A DNA stretch of 64,000 bases, from assembly GCA_018340375.1 (NCBI GenBank), contig JAFFJZ010000053.1:1426001-1490000 (forward strand), written 5' to 3'. This stretch comes from Gonatopus flavifemur. Lineage: Eukaryota; Arthropoda; Insecta; Hymenoptera; Dryinidae. The stretch's first letter is position 1; every line of letters starts with the position of its first letter. The translations under genes were made by a program, and so were the position numbers. Shown here piece after piece: positions 24,068-35,800 of the stretch. A model generated the notes under the pieces. That model was not told the DNA's origin, searched no databases, and saw nothing but the letters and a program-made list of their open reading frames with translations.

Positions 24068-24385
24068 ACCAGCTGTATGGCTTGCCTAGCTTGACGTTCC
24101 GAAGCGTTGAATTCAGTAGCCAATATCCTTCATCCCCATGATTTTGGAGCAAGAGTTAGAAGCAAAATCTTTTCTGGGTAACTGGAAGACTGTTTGAATT
24201 TTTCTTTGATTTGATCAAGAACTTCAATAGCTGATTCATGATGTTTTATTTGACACTTTCGATTTAAATTCTCAGACATTTTTGTTGATGGAACGGAAAA
24301 ATCTTCTTCATTTATATCAAAAGTTTCCTCCTCGTTAATTTCAAGGTGTGGGACATCATCCTCTTCTTCGAATAATGTTTGATCC
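24068..24385 (-). pseudogene. Transposase-like protein, N-terminal part
   Basis: The other side of the interrupted gene. It encodes an acidic start (LFEEEDDVPHLEINEEE), a basic linker (MSENLNRKCQIKHHES), LTLAPKSW and a helix-turn-helix-like EFNASERQARQAIQLV that runs up to the insertion at 24067. A TGA interrupts the frame between LAPKSWG and RILATEF. Just upstream on the minus strand the sequence TTCTATTATCTCTTAG resembles a splice acceptor, so the N-terminus may lie in another exon. I see no such exon. Confidence 0.65.
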
Positions 24386-24449
24386 TAAGAGATAATAGAA
24401 ATTTCTCAATTATCCCAGTTTTCTCCTCATTAGAACACTTTGAGGCTGC

Positions 24450-25084
24450 ACTGAGAAGAATAAATAGTGGACTCAACTACGCACGACAGTTGCCCATGTG
24501 GAAATGTACACACGGGCCGCTACTGGCGCAGTACTGTTGCTAGAGTTGCCAGTACTGGCAAATCCAACCTTGCCCTTATGGGGCCAGTGGTTTTGGACAG
24601 TACTGGCAAGGAGTCGAAATGATAACATCATTTTACATAAGGGCCAGTAAAACATTTACCACCACGTCGGTAGCGATATTTGGTGTGTGCCCACTATGGT
24701 GGAACTCTGGCATGGCAACAGAACCAATTGTTCTACCACACCTGAATGAGAAGTGGTAGAGGTCAAAATAATACATCCTATGTAGGAATCCAGACCCGAC
24801 CCAGTACTGGCACAGTGCTGGTAATAAGAGATCCCCGGAGTTATATTTCAAGTGGAAAAAAAGACCTACATTGAATTTGAACTTTCAAAACTTTGTGAAT
24901 CTATTTTCTCATCACCGTTGTCCGAGAAAAACGCTTTGGAAGTGGTTTCATGAAAGTTCACTGGGCAAGGATTGAACCCGGGACCTGCGAGTGAGAAACA
25001 GAGTCTCTATCACATCAGCTAATCTCCGAGTTGACAACGGACCACTTAAATTCCATTTATTGCACCAATTCCCTTGAAGTCACG
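24450..25084. other. Repeat-like sequence with GCCAGTACTGGC words
   Basis: Contains GCGCAGTACTG and GCCAGTACTGGCAA, continuing in kind with the 157-bp repeats that follow and with 27737-27880. No gene. A tRNA-like segment lies at 24962-25030. Confidence 0.45.
24962..25030 (-). other. tRNA-like Pol III box segment
   Basis: On the minus strand GATTAGCTGATGTGATAGAG resembles an A box and CCGGGTTCAATCCTTGCCC a B box, with tRNA-like spacing. Probably tRNA-derived rather than a working tRNA gene. Confidence 0.6.
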
Positions 25085-25553
25085 CAATTTACCATAGACT
25101 CCGTAGTGAAACAAGATTCTACCAATACTAGTTCATTGTTCTCTATCGAACGTATTGAATGATCATACCAACTCTGTCTTGATTCTGGCGCGACTCAGGC
25201 TCGCTACAAAAATCAAGTTGCCAAGATCGTGATTTTAATGTCAATCGACTACCGATTCCGTAGTCAACCAGAGTCCCACTAATACTGGTACCATGTCGTC
25301 TATCAGACATATTGAATCATAATACCAACTCTGGCTCAATACTGGCGTGACTCCGGCTGACCACAACAGCCGAGTTGCTAAGATCATAATTGCAACATCA
25401 ATCGACTATCGACTTTGTAGTCAGCCAGAGTCATATCATTACTGGCATATTGCCGTCTGTTGTACATATGGAATCATAATACCGACTCTGGCTGAATACT
25501 GGCGCGGTACCGTTTCTCGAAATCCTGGGTATTGTCAGACAGTATTCATTCGA
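25085..25553 (+). repeat. 157-bp tandem repeat, three units
   Basis: The word CCGTAGT/TTGTAGTCA(A/G)CC recurs at about 25104, 25261 and 25418. Each unit contains an ATACCAACTCTGGCT-type sequence followed by ATACTGGCG. The third unit is cut by the hAT-like insertion. Confidence 0.78.
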
Positions 25554-26282
25554 TACTGACCCAGGGCCGGCTCGTCCATATAGGCAGTATAGGCGGCCGC
25601 CTGGGGCGGCAAGATTCAGGGCAGCAAAATTTGGAAAAACAACAAAATCCTAGAAATCATGAGTAAGAACCATACTGAACATACGCATACACATGACACA
25701 CTAAATACTTATTAGAAACATTCTCTGTCTTCCTAAGAATTCATGGTGGTTCAATTACTGAATAAGAATTACAATTTTCCTCTAAAAAAGAGATTTTCCT
25801 CTAAAAAAAGTGTTTTGCAAAAGTCTTTATGCATAAATTTCAGTACACATTTTACAAGAAATAAGTTATTTTTCAATTCAGTGTCAGAATGGCATCAGAA
25901 AGATGACCTGGTGAATAATGATAATTAGGTGATGTATGGAAGACATCAAATGTCGATTGAGTGAGAACCTAGTTATCATCCGACAATAGTATTCAACATT
26001 GTCTCGCAGCAGTATTGGAAGCAGTATCCTAAACAGCACCGAAAACCAACGTATCAATGGTTTCACAGATTTTCGTTTTCAAAAGTCCGTTTTCCAAACG
26101 TTTCGAGAACATTGGTTTATCATGTTGGAATACACGTTTCGATGACGTTTTCTTACGTATGCTATGGTACGTTCTCAGAATGTTGTCGAAACATCATATG
26201 AAAACCAAGTGTTTTATTCTCAACCTGCACAAATGTGTATTCATGTAGGTATTTATGGTGAATCGTAAGCAGAAATTCATAC

Positions 26283-26698
26283 CCTACAAAAAATTTCCCG
26301 TAGAAAACGATAAAATTTTCCCTATGGGTTTCAATGCGGTTCCTGAAACTGGAATTCCGATGCTGTATCGTGAATTATTTACGATAGAATTCTGTTGATT
26401 CTTATCGTATTCTATAGGATTTAAGAAAATTTACGTGGTTCTAAAGTGAACTTCCCATAGACAAAGTATTAATTATTTGGAGAATTATAACCTTTTTTTT
26501 TGCGAATAATTGATTTTTCTACTACAGGAATTTTACGATAGAACCAGGTACATTTCTCAAATCCTGTAGGATGCGATGAGAATCAATAGAATTCTATCGT
26601 AAACACGATACAGCATGGGGATTCCAATTTTAGAAACCGTATTGAAACTCATAAGAAAAATTTTATCGTCTTCTATAGGACATTTTTAGCAGAGTAGG
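26283..26698. mobile_element. Hairpin MITE inside the hAT-like element
   Basis: Two arms of about 160 bp are reverse complements, sharing GAAAACGATAAAATTTT, CACGATACAGCAT-type and TTTACGATAGAATTCT words, with a loop of about 80 bp near 26460-26530. Confidence 0.75.
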
Positions 26699-26885
26699 AT
26701 TTCGTGTTTTACTTATGAATATCCTGTTGAAAAATCCATGAAGTTGCATAATAAGAACATTTTTTTATGAACTAGTTCATTGCAGCTGCAATAAGATACC
26801 ATTCAATTTTGAATCCTTCATTGGAAATTTGTAGTATGTGTTTTGTTTTTCCTTCATACAAGATTCATAGGTTAACAAAAGACTA

Positions 26886-27167
26886 CCCATGCAGCAAAAA
26901 TAACCCGTTTGAATTCTTGGAGACTCCTTAATGAGTTCTTGGAACAGTCCCCGTTATGTCAGTGAAAATGAATTCAATATGAATTCAATGAATTCAAAAC
27001 GAATACATGTTGAATGCCTGGAGAATTCTTCATGAACTCACAACATGAATTCTTTCTGAACAGTAAGTTGTTCATCAAGAATTCAATTTGAATTCAAAGT
27101 ATTCATAATGAATTCATGTTTACTGTCATAACGGGAGCTCTTCGTGGGGACTCTTTTGCTGTATGGG
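26886..27167. mobile_element. MITE with CCCATRCAGCAAAA termini
   Basis: Ends CCCATGCAGCAAAA and TTTTGCTGTATGGG, flanked by TA at 26884-26885 and 27168-27169. The interior is rich in GAATTC (TTGAATTC, ATGAATTCA). No coding capacity. Confidence 0.82.
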
Positions 27168-27744
27168 TATCGTATTGTCGGTGCATTCATCTTTTGTTTT
27201 ATTGTGTGTCGAAGTAATATTGTATGGAGAACCGACGTCTACTCAGGGTTGATCAGCAATTTTTCATTTGAACGAGTTTTCAAGTAAGGCAAGTTTTGAT
27301 TATAATGAATTTTGAAGTATATTATGTGCGTGAGAATTAGAATATAATGAAGCGTACCACCAAAAAAAGTTGAAAGTTTTCAAAACGTGTCAGTGGTGTG
27401 GATTTAAGTTTCAGAGAGTACGTGTTTTAAAATTTGTGGAAACCTGCATTTTTTATGTTACGTAAGACGTTCGGCAAATATCATTTGTGTGTGCAGAGAT
27501 ATTTCTTCAGAATGTTTCTGAAACATTCCATGAAAATATAGTACTTTATTCCCAATCTATACAAAATTTAATTCTTCTATTGTTCTATAGTTAACCAAAT
27601 ATCCTAATTTTCGTGTTCAATTGCGAATTTACGATGCGAATATACCATTCACTGTAATTGACAGGTTTTTTTACAGGGTAGTGGGCGGCGTTTTGGGATT
27701 TCGCCTAGGGCGGCAAAATACCTAGGGCCGGCCCTGTACTGACC

Positions 27745-28051
27745 CTATACCGTCTGTCCACGCCGTGTTCAGCGACAGTTGAAAAACGGTAATGATTCTG
27801 AACAGGCACAGTTGTTTTTGCCGAACTTTGGCAAATACAACCTCGCCAGTACCACGCCATTTGTCATAATGAATTGACATAATCGGGGTGATTTTGGAAC
27901 ATTGTTTACTGTGTGGATTATTTGCACATTCTATGCGTGATCAAATGCTTAAATTGCTTGAAACAAGCTTGCACAAGCTTGGAATGTTTGAAAAGTGATT
28001 TTGCTGTTTGAGTACAATCGGTATCAGTATCAGTTCAATAGTGAATTACTG
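27745..28051. other. Continuation of the repeat interrupted by the hAT-like element
   Basis: Resumes the sequence cut at 25561 (CTATACCGTCTGTCCACG) and contains CGCCAGTACCACGCC. No gene seen. Confidence 0.45.
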
Positions 28052-28400
28052 CCTGGTTAAAGGTCAGTAGGAACCGATAAAAACCGATTCAAAATTAATC
28101 GGAATGAATAGGGTCAATCGGAGAGGCTCAACTACCGATTCAAGATGAATAGGAATTAATTGGAACGTGGTATATAGAGGATTGAATCGAGGATTTACTG
28201 ATAGAAAAATATTTGTTTTATTGGAATTGATATGACTTTCAGTACTCAATCGGTTTGTATGAGAGATATCTGATTGAGAATATGAAAATTTCTCCATTTC
28301 ATGAGGCAAATGGTTTTTATCGGAAATTTCCATGACCTAAAGCTATTGGAATCGATCGTACATGTTACGTAATGGGAAATTTAATCGGTTTTTATATTCG
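28052..28400 (-). repeat. Inverted copy of 21339-21682
   Basis: Starts CCTGGTTAAAGGTCAGTAGG and mirrors the earlier segment through GTTACGTAATGGGAAATT near 28375. High identity by eye. It ends abruptly near 28400. Confidence 0.82.
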
Positions 28401-28991
28401 TTATTTAGAACCCCATTACGTCACAATTATTCTTAGGGCGCCCATACAATTTTACAGCCAAGAATACAGGGACTTAGAATTCATCGCGATAAGAGGTATA
28501 CGAGTAGTTTCGTGTACCGTACACGGTTGAAACACGTTTTCTTCGGTGTTGAAACTCTAGTTTTGTTTGGACATGAACGTGTCTCTTTCAGTAAAATTGT
28601 GAAAATAAACAAAAAGTGGATTTACTCGCTCTGCTTTCGCTCGATCAGACCGTTCCTGTTCACGAAAAATCCTGAATCAAATCACTGAGTTCCTCCAAGT
28701 TATTCTCTTTCTCAGTGGTAAGTCTTTCATAATCGGAGGACACTAGCGTGGAATTTCCAACTGTGTTTACGAAACTTCCCAATCGACGGCGACTGCCTCT
28801 TATGTGGTGCTGGACGGTTGTGAAGGTGGTAAATATTAGTACGAAGAGGAACTTTTCTTACCATGATCCTCTCCCCACCTACTCTGACTACCTTGGTTTC
28901 GAGAAATTCTGACTGTATTCTGTGGTAGAGTTTTGTTTGAAACAAAGAATTCTGTTTCCAGTCCTTTTCCATTCCCTGCTAATTCTCGTCC
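28401..28991 (+). other. Probable leader of the Ty3-like element
   Basis: Non-coding sequence before the gag start at 28992. GGGCGCCCA at 28436-28444 resembles part of a gypsy-type primer binding site, but without a defined LTR edge this is weak. Confidence 0.3.
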
Positions 28992-30660
28992 ATGACTAAA
29001 ACTGGTCGGAGAGCCGTTCTTAAATCATTGAAAGGGAAACTTTATCAAAGGACGCAAATTTATCAGAAAACGAGAAAGCTAAATTGTTTAATAGGATTTT
29101 CGATTTAGAAATCGAGTTATTGAAACCTCCTCATCAACGTTCTAGGTATATCCCAGAAATAAACGTCAAGGAAGAACGAACTCCGGGAATTTATCTAATG
29201 GATTCACCAAATCCGAACAAGGCTAGACTTTCAATTCCGATTCGAATCGATATTTCAAAAATTCGGATCGCCTTCTAGATCAATCAGCAACATCTAGGAG
29301 GCATTGGATCTCTCAGGGAAAATTAAGAAGGCCAACAGCTGACCTAGAAGAGAAGTTATCCCCGTATGTACGAATTTTCTGTCCCTTGTGACCCTAGATA
29401 TCCACTACCCCCTGCGTGTTCTTCGAATAATAGTATGCCGGACGAAGTCGATCAAACAATACGCTCTGCAGCGTGGAGAAGAGGCCGCCCTCGATGTCCC
29501 AGTTTACGATGGGTATAGCCCTCCGGACGAATTTATTATCGGTTGTCAGGACGCCTTGAAACTTTTGGAGAAAGGAGACGAAGCTCCTTTCCTTCAACGC
29601 GCTCTGACTAAACTAAGAGGGCCGGCAAGAGATAGTGTCGAAGGGAGAGCATTTGCAGCTCCAAAACAATTATATGCTCATTTGAAGGATAGATTTGGGT
29701 CATTCCGGGCTTTTGACACGCTGATACATCAATTAAAGCGAATGCGGTATCGAATAGGTGAAGAGACTTTCCAAGAATTTCTAAATCGTCACCAAGCCCT
29801 TACTCTACAAACACGATCGGCTGCTAAGGATGAATGCCCTGACGGTGGGCCATACTTGCAGTCTCTTGAGAAGGGAATCAAAGAAGTTTCAATCCGTAGT
29901 CTCCTCGATTGTATGCCCGATAAAATTAGAAGATTCATCCGCGATGCTAACCCTACGACCTACGATGAAGCGGTCAATAAAGCCATCGCCGCTAGAAGAT
30001 ATTACGAATCCGTGAGTCCGGATAGGGGAGAATACTCGATACGCGCTATTCGGGATTCGGAGATTACGGCCGCAACCGTTCTCCGAAAGCATATAGCTCG
30101 CGATACACATCCCCAGCCCGCCAAGATCGCATGGCTTATCCTCACTATCCGACATATCGCGATAATCACCGATCACGGCACCCAGATAGAGATTTTCCCT
30201 CGGACACGCATTATAGCCGAACACAGGCCAAACACGAGGATGCTCGCGACACATACGGTCGTTTCTCCCGATCCGACGACCATTCAAGAGATCGATATCG
30301 TTCAGATTATCGAGGCAGATCTCCCTCGCCGTACACATACGTGGTATCGATGAAACGACGGGATAAACGACCCGATAATCGCAGTAATGCTCCCCCAAGG
30401 AACAAATATCCTTCTCCGGACCGAAGGTACCCATCAATCGATCGCAGTTCGCGTAATCGAGATCGATCAATGAGCTCCGAAAGACGTTTCCCGGGATATC
30501 CACGGGATAAGCGTGAAGGCTTTCGCGAATCGAGTTCTGAGAGGGTCCCCACGGAATCCCGTTGCTCTGGATGCTGTAGTTGTGCTCAAAAGGGAACTAG
30601 ATATGAGACGAAACATATTTCGTTAGCGAGGTTCCGGAACGTAGATCCGCGTCTCCAGCG
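28992..30660 (+). pseudogene. Ty3-like gag, broken
   Basis: Capsid-type polyprotein remnant of an LTR retrotransposon. A likely start MTKTGRRAVLKSLKGKL at 28992 is followed by shifts into FDLEIELLKPPHQRS at about 29096. The best part, 29500-30060, shows YDGYSPPDEFIIGCQDALKL, LRGPARDSV, FGSFRAFDTLIHQL and FQEFLNRHQAL, a layout like the capsid of Ty3-type gag. Near 30100 the frame shifts again into an Arg/Asp/Ser-rich tail (RSDDHSRDRYRSDYRGRSPS) that ends at 30664. At least three shifts make it non-functional. GC content and codon use are richer than in the surrounding repeats. Confidence 0.72.
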
Positions 30661-30739
30661 GTGATCGCTCAGCTATCTTTAAACTCCGAGGGCGCTCGTC
30701 CGATACACGGCAAACGGGCGAGCGAGGCCCAAAGCAGCC

Positions 30740-31256
30740 AGAGGAGGGTGAACTTTCGATAAACGACCTACCGCCCCTCCGTATAATCCGAGCCCCATCC
30801 CCCACAATCTTTGTCCTATCTGATAGTCTGAGAGGGGGCAGGGCTGAATTGATGCTCGATACAGGAGCAGGAGTGAATCTTCTGCCCTATGCTCCTTTGA
30901 AAGACAAGAATATCGAAACGGACGACACGATACTTACCGGACTTGCGGGATCGGTGATTGTCCTTGGAACTAAACTAATCGATCTCAAGTTCCATGGTCA
31001 GGTGGCAACGGTATCCTTTTATATCGTTGATTGTGAACTACCGAACGACGGAATTTTAAGGGTACCCTTCTTCGTAGAAAACGGAAGCGAATTATCGTTC
31101 TACCATGGAACTCTTGTAAATGTTGACACCCCAATGGACCCTATCAGATTCCACAATTACGAATCCGTAAAACGAGCTATGGAATCTATACAGGAGAACC
31201 AACCTACATCCCGAAAACGTGAACCACTAACGTTAACGCGGTGGTGCACCCTTTAG
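30740..31256 (+). pseudogene. Ty3-like aspartic protease, remnant
   Basis: The retropepsin active site is LMLDTGAGVNLLP at about 30846-30885. It follows an in-frame lead LPPLRIIRAPSPTIFVLSD and is followed by LKFHGQVATVSFYIVDC, then the C-terminal ILRVPFFVEN. A shift near 31240 moves the continuation into the frame of VHPLEDKESVETYRGGSS. Reverse transcriptase and integrase are absent because the LINE fragment begins at about 31411. The aspartic protease would process the gag-pol polyprotein in an intact relative. Confidence 0.75.
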
Positions 31257-31410
31257 AAGACAAAGAGTCTGTAGAAACCTATCGCGGAGGCAGTTCTCGC
31301 CTGAATACCACCCTTCAGGACTTCGGAGAGGATTTCGAAGTCATCCGCGAAAATTTGACCCCCACGTGCCCGGAAGACGAGATATCAGTCACAGTCGTTA
31401 TTACAGTCAA

Positions 31411-31938
31411 TTATTACAGTCGTTAATGCGAGTCTCCGTGTTTTAATTCTTTTGGTGTGTTTCAATAATCTTCACTAAGTGCGATGTGCATGTACTTTCT
31501 CCACTGATACTGATCTTCTTTTTTTTCATATATATGAATCTGCAGTGAATTTTATTCTATATTTAAACAGTGTTAATAACTCTTGCATTCTCTCAAACGA
31601 TCCCTTGCCTTTATATTATATCGATATACTTTGTTTACGTTCCGCCACGTGGCAGTGTATTGGGTGCGTCTTTACCCATATACAGTCTGTGTGTGTACCC
31701 ACTTTCGTTGTACCCAGTGTTCTCCGCGTATCTTCTTCTTCGTTCTGCTATCCTTTCATTTCTGAGGATGTCCAGTAAGATCTGCAAAGGGTGCTCCAAA
31801 GCCGTTATGAATCCATTATCCTGTAACTCTTTGCGGCGTTATTTCTCATCCTGGGCCTTCATGTCTGTCCAGAAGTGGTCACCCGTGGCATGTTGGGACT
31901 TTGCTGGATTGCGGAAATGTTGAGAACACCTGCTTTGT
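31411..31938 (+). mobile_element. LINE A 5'-end fragment fused to satellite
   Basis: Begins with ACAGTCGTTAATGCGAGTCT, the same 5' end as copy 2 (reverse of 37038), and covers the 5' UTR and the first codons of the ORF (MSSKICKGCSKAV at about 31769). It stops in the codons around AACACCTGCTTTGT, where satellite begins. Loss of the 3' part is atypical of LINE truncation, so a rearrangement is likely. Confidence 0.85.
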
Positions 31939-32797
31939 TACGAATACAATATCTGAACGAACCAATCCGAATTTCGAGAAAAAAAATTATTGGACATTTT
32001 CGATGGTATCAGCTGGAAGGAAATCATCCCGTTGTATACCGGTTGAGGAAATTAAATGATTTATTGAACGTGCGAGTTTCTGACGGGAAATGCGAGTTGG
32101 AATGTTCGTGGGCTATGACAGGATTTACATGTTGGACAATGAGTCTGCTCTTATACGCTGTTACGAATCCAATATCTGAACGAATCAATCCGAATTTCGA
32201 GAAAAAAAATTATTGAACGTTTTCGATGGTATCAGCTGGAAGAGGATCATCACGTTGTATCCCGGTTGAGAAAGTTAAATGATTCATTGAATGTGAGAGT
32301 TTCCGGCGGGGATGTGGGTTGAAATGTTCGTGGGCTTTGACAGGATTTACATGTTGAACAATAAGTCCGCTCTTATACGCTGTTACGAATACAATATCTG
32401 AACGAACCAATCCGAATTTCGAGAAAAAATTATTGAACGTTTTCGATGGTATCAGCTGGAAGAAAATCATCACGTTGTATCCCGGTTGAGCAAGTTGAAT
32501 GATTTATTGAATGTGAGAGTTTCCGGCGGGGATGTGGGTTGAAATGTTCGTGAGCTTTGACAGGATTTACATGTGGAACAATAAGTCTGCTCTTATACGC
32601 TGTTACGGATCCAATATCTATACGGATCAATCTGAATTTCGAGGAAAAAAATTATTGGACGTTTTCGATGGTATCAGCTGGAAGAAAATCATCCCGTTGT
32701 ATACCGGTTTAGAAAATTAAATGATTCATTGAACGTGAGACTTTCTGACGGGAAATGCGGGTTGAAATGTTCGTGGGCTTTGACAGGATTCACATGT

Positions 32798-32798
<1 letters not shown>
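31936..32798 (+). repeat. 222-bp satellite, left block (3.9 units)
   Basis: Same unit as the main array: CCGAATTTCGAGAAAAAAA, TTTTCGATGGTATCAGCTGG, TTGTATACCGGTTGAG, GTTTCCGGCGGGGATGTGGG, ACAGGATTTACATG. It is separated from the main array only by the inserted LINE copy 2. Confidence 0.95.
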
Positions 32799-32828
<30 letters not shown>

Positions 32829-35800
32829 TTCAACGGGCAATAACGCCCTTTAGTGACCAAATTATTGATACAATACAGTGGAAATTTAACAGATAAAATA
32901 AAAATAAAAAAAAAGAAATCATATAAAGTGAACAGACGGATTACAAAAAGACATAGTACAAAATATAACATCCTGTACAGGATAAATAACGAGTATAAGA
33001 ATATTACAATCTCACACACCTACTAGAACATGCTCTAGAGACAGAAGTCTTGAATACTGAAACTGATCCAGAAAAGAAATCCAACTCATCTCTATAAGTA
33101 TTTGCTAAACAACAAATTCGATTTACTGGGTCAGTATAAAAGAATGGCGACTTAAACATAGGAACATTGAAAAGTAATGGGTTCCCAAGAGACCTGGAGG
33201 GTACATTGAAATTTAAGAGAGAGAGAAGTTCAGGGCAATTGATTTGACCATTGATTATTTTGAAAATGAATACCAAATCATTGATCATTCTACGAGTTTC
33301 GAGAGTGTTCATGTTGAACAACCCCATCAACGGACCATAATCATGGCAGGATATAGCCATGGGGTATGATTTTGAAAGCCAAAAATCGTAAAAATCTATG
33401 CTGAACTCTCTCGATAAGTTTACAATATTTGTCATGATGAGGAGACCAAATGTGAGTCGCGTATTCTAAGTTAGGTCTCACGAGAGCATTGTATAACGTT
33501 ATCAATGTTGAGGGCTCCTTGAAGTCAGCAGACATACGCTTCAAAAAACCGAGCTGCTTCATAGCTGTGTTCACCACATTATGATAGTGAGAAGTAAAAT
33601 TAAGCTTGGAATCGAACGTAATACCTAAATCGAGCATATTCTGCACAACCTCCAAGCTTGAGCCACTCAACTCATAAGAGAAGGTAATGGGCTGCAATTT
33701 GCGCGACAGTCTCATAACTTTACATTTCACTATATTCAGCTTCAATTTATTCAAGGAACACCATGATTCCAATTCATACAAATCCGACTGCAGAGCAATG
33801 GCATCAGCGTATGACGAAATTTTCATGAACAATTTCAAATCATCCGCAAAATTAAATGCTTCGCAAATTTGAAGTTGTTGCCAATATCATTAATAAAAAG
33901 TGTAAAAGCAGTGGTCCCAAATGCGACCCTTGCGGAACGCCTGAGCAAACATTGATAGTTCTTGAGGTAAAGTTTTTAATTTTGACAGTTTGGGTTCGAT
34001 TCATCAAATAGCTCCTTATCCAAATAAGAATATTACCACGGAAACCAAGATGATTTAATTTAGATAAAAGAACGTTATGATCAACAGTGTCGAAGGCTTT
34101 GGTGAAATCCGTATAAACAGTATCAACTTGACTGTTATCATCCAGAACCCTCGAAACATAATTACAATAAATAGACAAATTGGTGCCTGTTGAGCGACCA
34201 GGCACAAAGCCATGTTGCATGTCAGAGAAGATGCTAGAACATAGAGGAGATAATTTATCAGTTACTAAAGATTCAAATAATTTTGGAATCACGCTTATAA
34301 TTGATATTGGTCTATAGTTTCTCACATCAGATCTGCTGCCAGCCTTGAAAATCGGTATAATCAGACTATTTTTCCAGCGAGATGGAAAATTACCTGAAGA
34401 TAAGGAAGCATTGAAGATTAGCCATAAGGGTCGTGATAATATATAGCTGCAAGATTTTAGGAATAAAGGAGAATACCGTCATCCCCAGGTCCTTTATTGA
34501 TGCTTAGAGAATTGATCCCAAGAAATATTTCCCAATGTTAATATGAAGATCGGAAATATCCAATTGAAAATTAGATACGAAATCAGGCAACAGATCGTTG
34601 GGATAAACATAAACAGATTCAAAGTGAGTAGCAAACAGATCTGAAATTTCACGCCCAGAACTAACTGAAACGCCATCTAGAAACATGTTGTTAGGAATAG
34701 CATTATCGGATCGGTGTGAGTTGACAAAGTTCCAAAAGCCTTTTACATTATCAGCGATCTGCAATTCAGTTGACCTAACGTAGTCATTGTAACATTTATA
34801 TACTAGATTTTTACATTGAGAACGCAAATCGGAGAAAATAATGTAATCTTGCAACAAATTAGAGATTTTATACGTACGATGCGCCACTTTCTTTGCTCGT
34901 ATTAGATCAATCAACTGGGGTGAAAACCACCTAGGATAATTAGATCCGCGATAATAACACTTAGGAACATACAAATCAATAGCATGGTACATATGTTCAT
35001 ATAGGCACTCAGTCGCATCATCAACAGACAAACCTTCAAGTAGTGAGTCCCAAGGAATTTGATTAAAATAATTACAAATAGCAGTATAATCACCTAAACG
35101 GAAATTATAACGAGAAACACTGTTACTAGGAAGAAACTTAACTACATCCATACTCAGCGTAGAAACAATAGGAGGATGATGAATATCACAAGCTAGAAGA
35201 GATTCAGTAGATAACCTCGTAACTAGAGAAATATCATTTGTGAACAGCAGGTCAAGCATGACCCCGAAAGCATTACAAATATCACTTTTTAAGATTAAAT
35301 TAGAAAAATTAAAATATTCACAAATAAACTGAACTGATTGCACTTCATTACAAGATGCTCCAGGACGTAAGTCACACGATAATTCAGCGCAAGACATACG
35401 CCAGGAAGCATGCGGTAAATTATAGTCACCGTAAAGGTAAAAGAAAGATCCTGATGGGCACTCAGAATAACTTCCACACTCTTACAGTGATCTTCGTAGA
35501 GATGCGCAGGTGATGATGGTGGGATATAGACGGCTCCAAAAATCACATCCGAGATTCCCAATCTTGCCTTAATGAACAGATGCTCAACGTTTGTATGTAC
35601 AGAGAACAGCTCAAAACTAGGAATGACACTCTTCACCGCTATCAAAACTCCACCCCCTCTCTCACAATGACTAGTAAGTGAAGATCTGTCCTTCCTATAT
35701 ATAGTATAACCATCCAAGCCGATTTCAGAGGATGAAATTCCATCAGTCAACCAAGTTTCAGAGAAGATGATAATGTCGTAATGATCGACAGAAGCCGCCG

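Larger units (their letters stand above)
25562..27736. mobile_element. 2.2-kb non-autonomous hAT-like element
   Basis: Ends CAGGGCCGGC and GCCGGCCCTG, with an 8-bp target duplication TACTGACC at 25554-25561 and 27737-27744. The termini and 8-bp duplication fit the hAT superfamily. Subterminal GGGCGGC words occur at both ends. No transposase frame is present. It contains two nested elements at 26283-26698 and 26886-27167. Confidence 0.9.

Noticed and set aside
29889..30503. 204-codon minus-strand frame over the Ty3-like gag
   Set aside because: Shadow of the gag frame on the opposite strand in GC-richer sequence; the plus strand has clear gag features.
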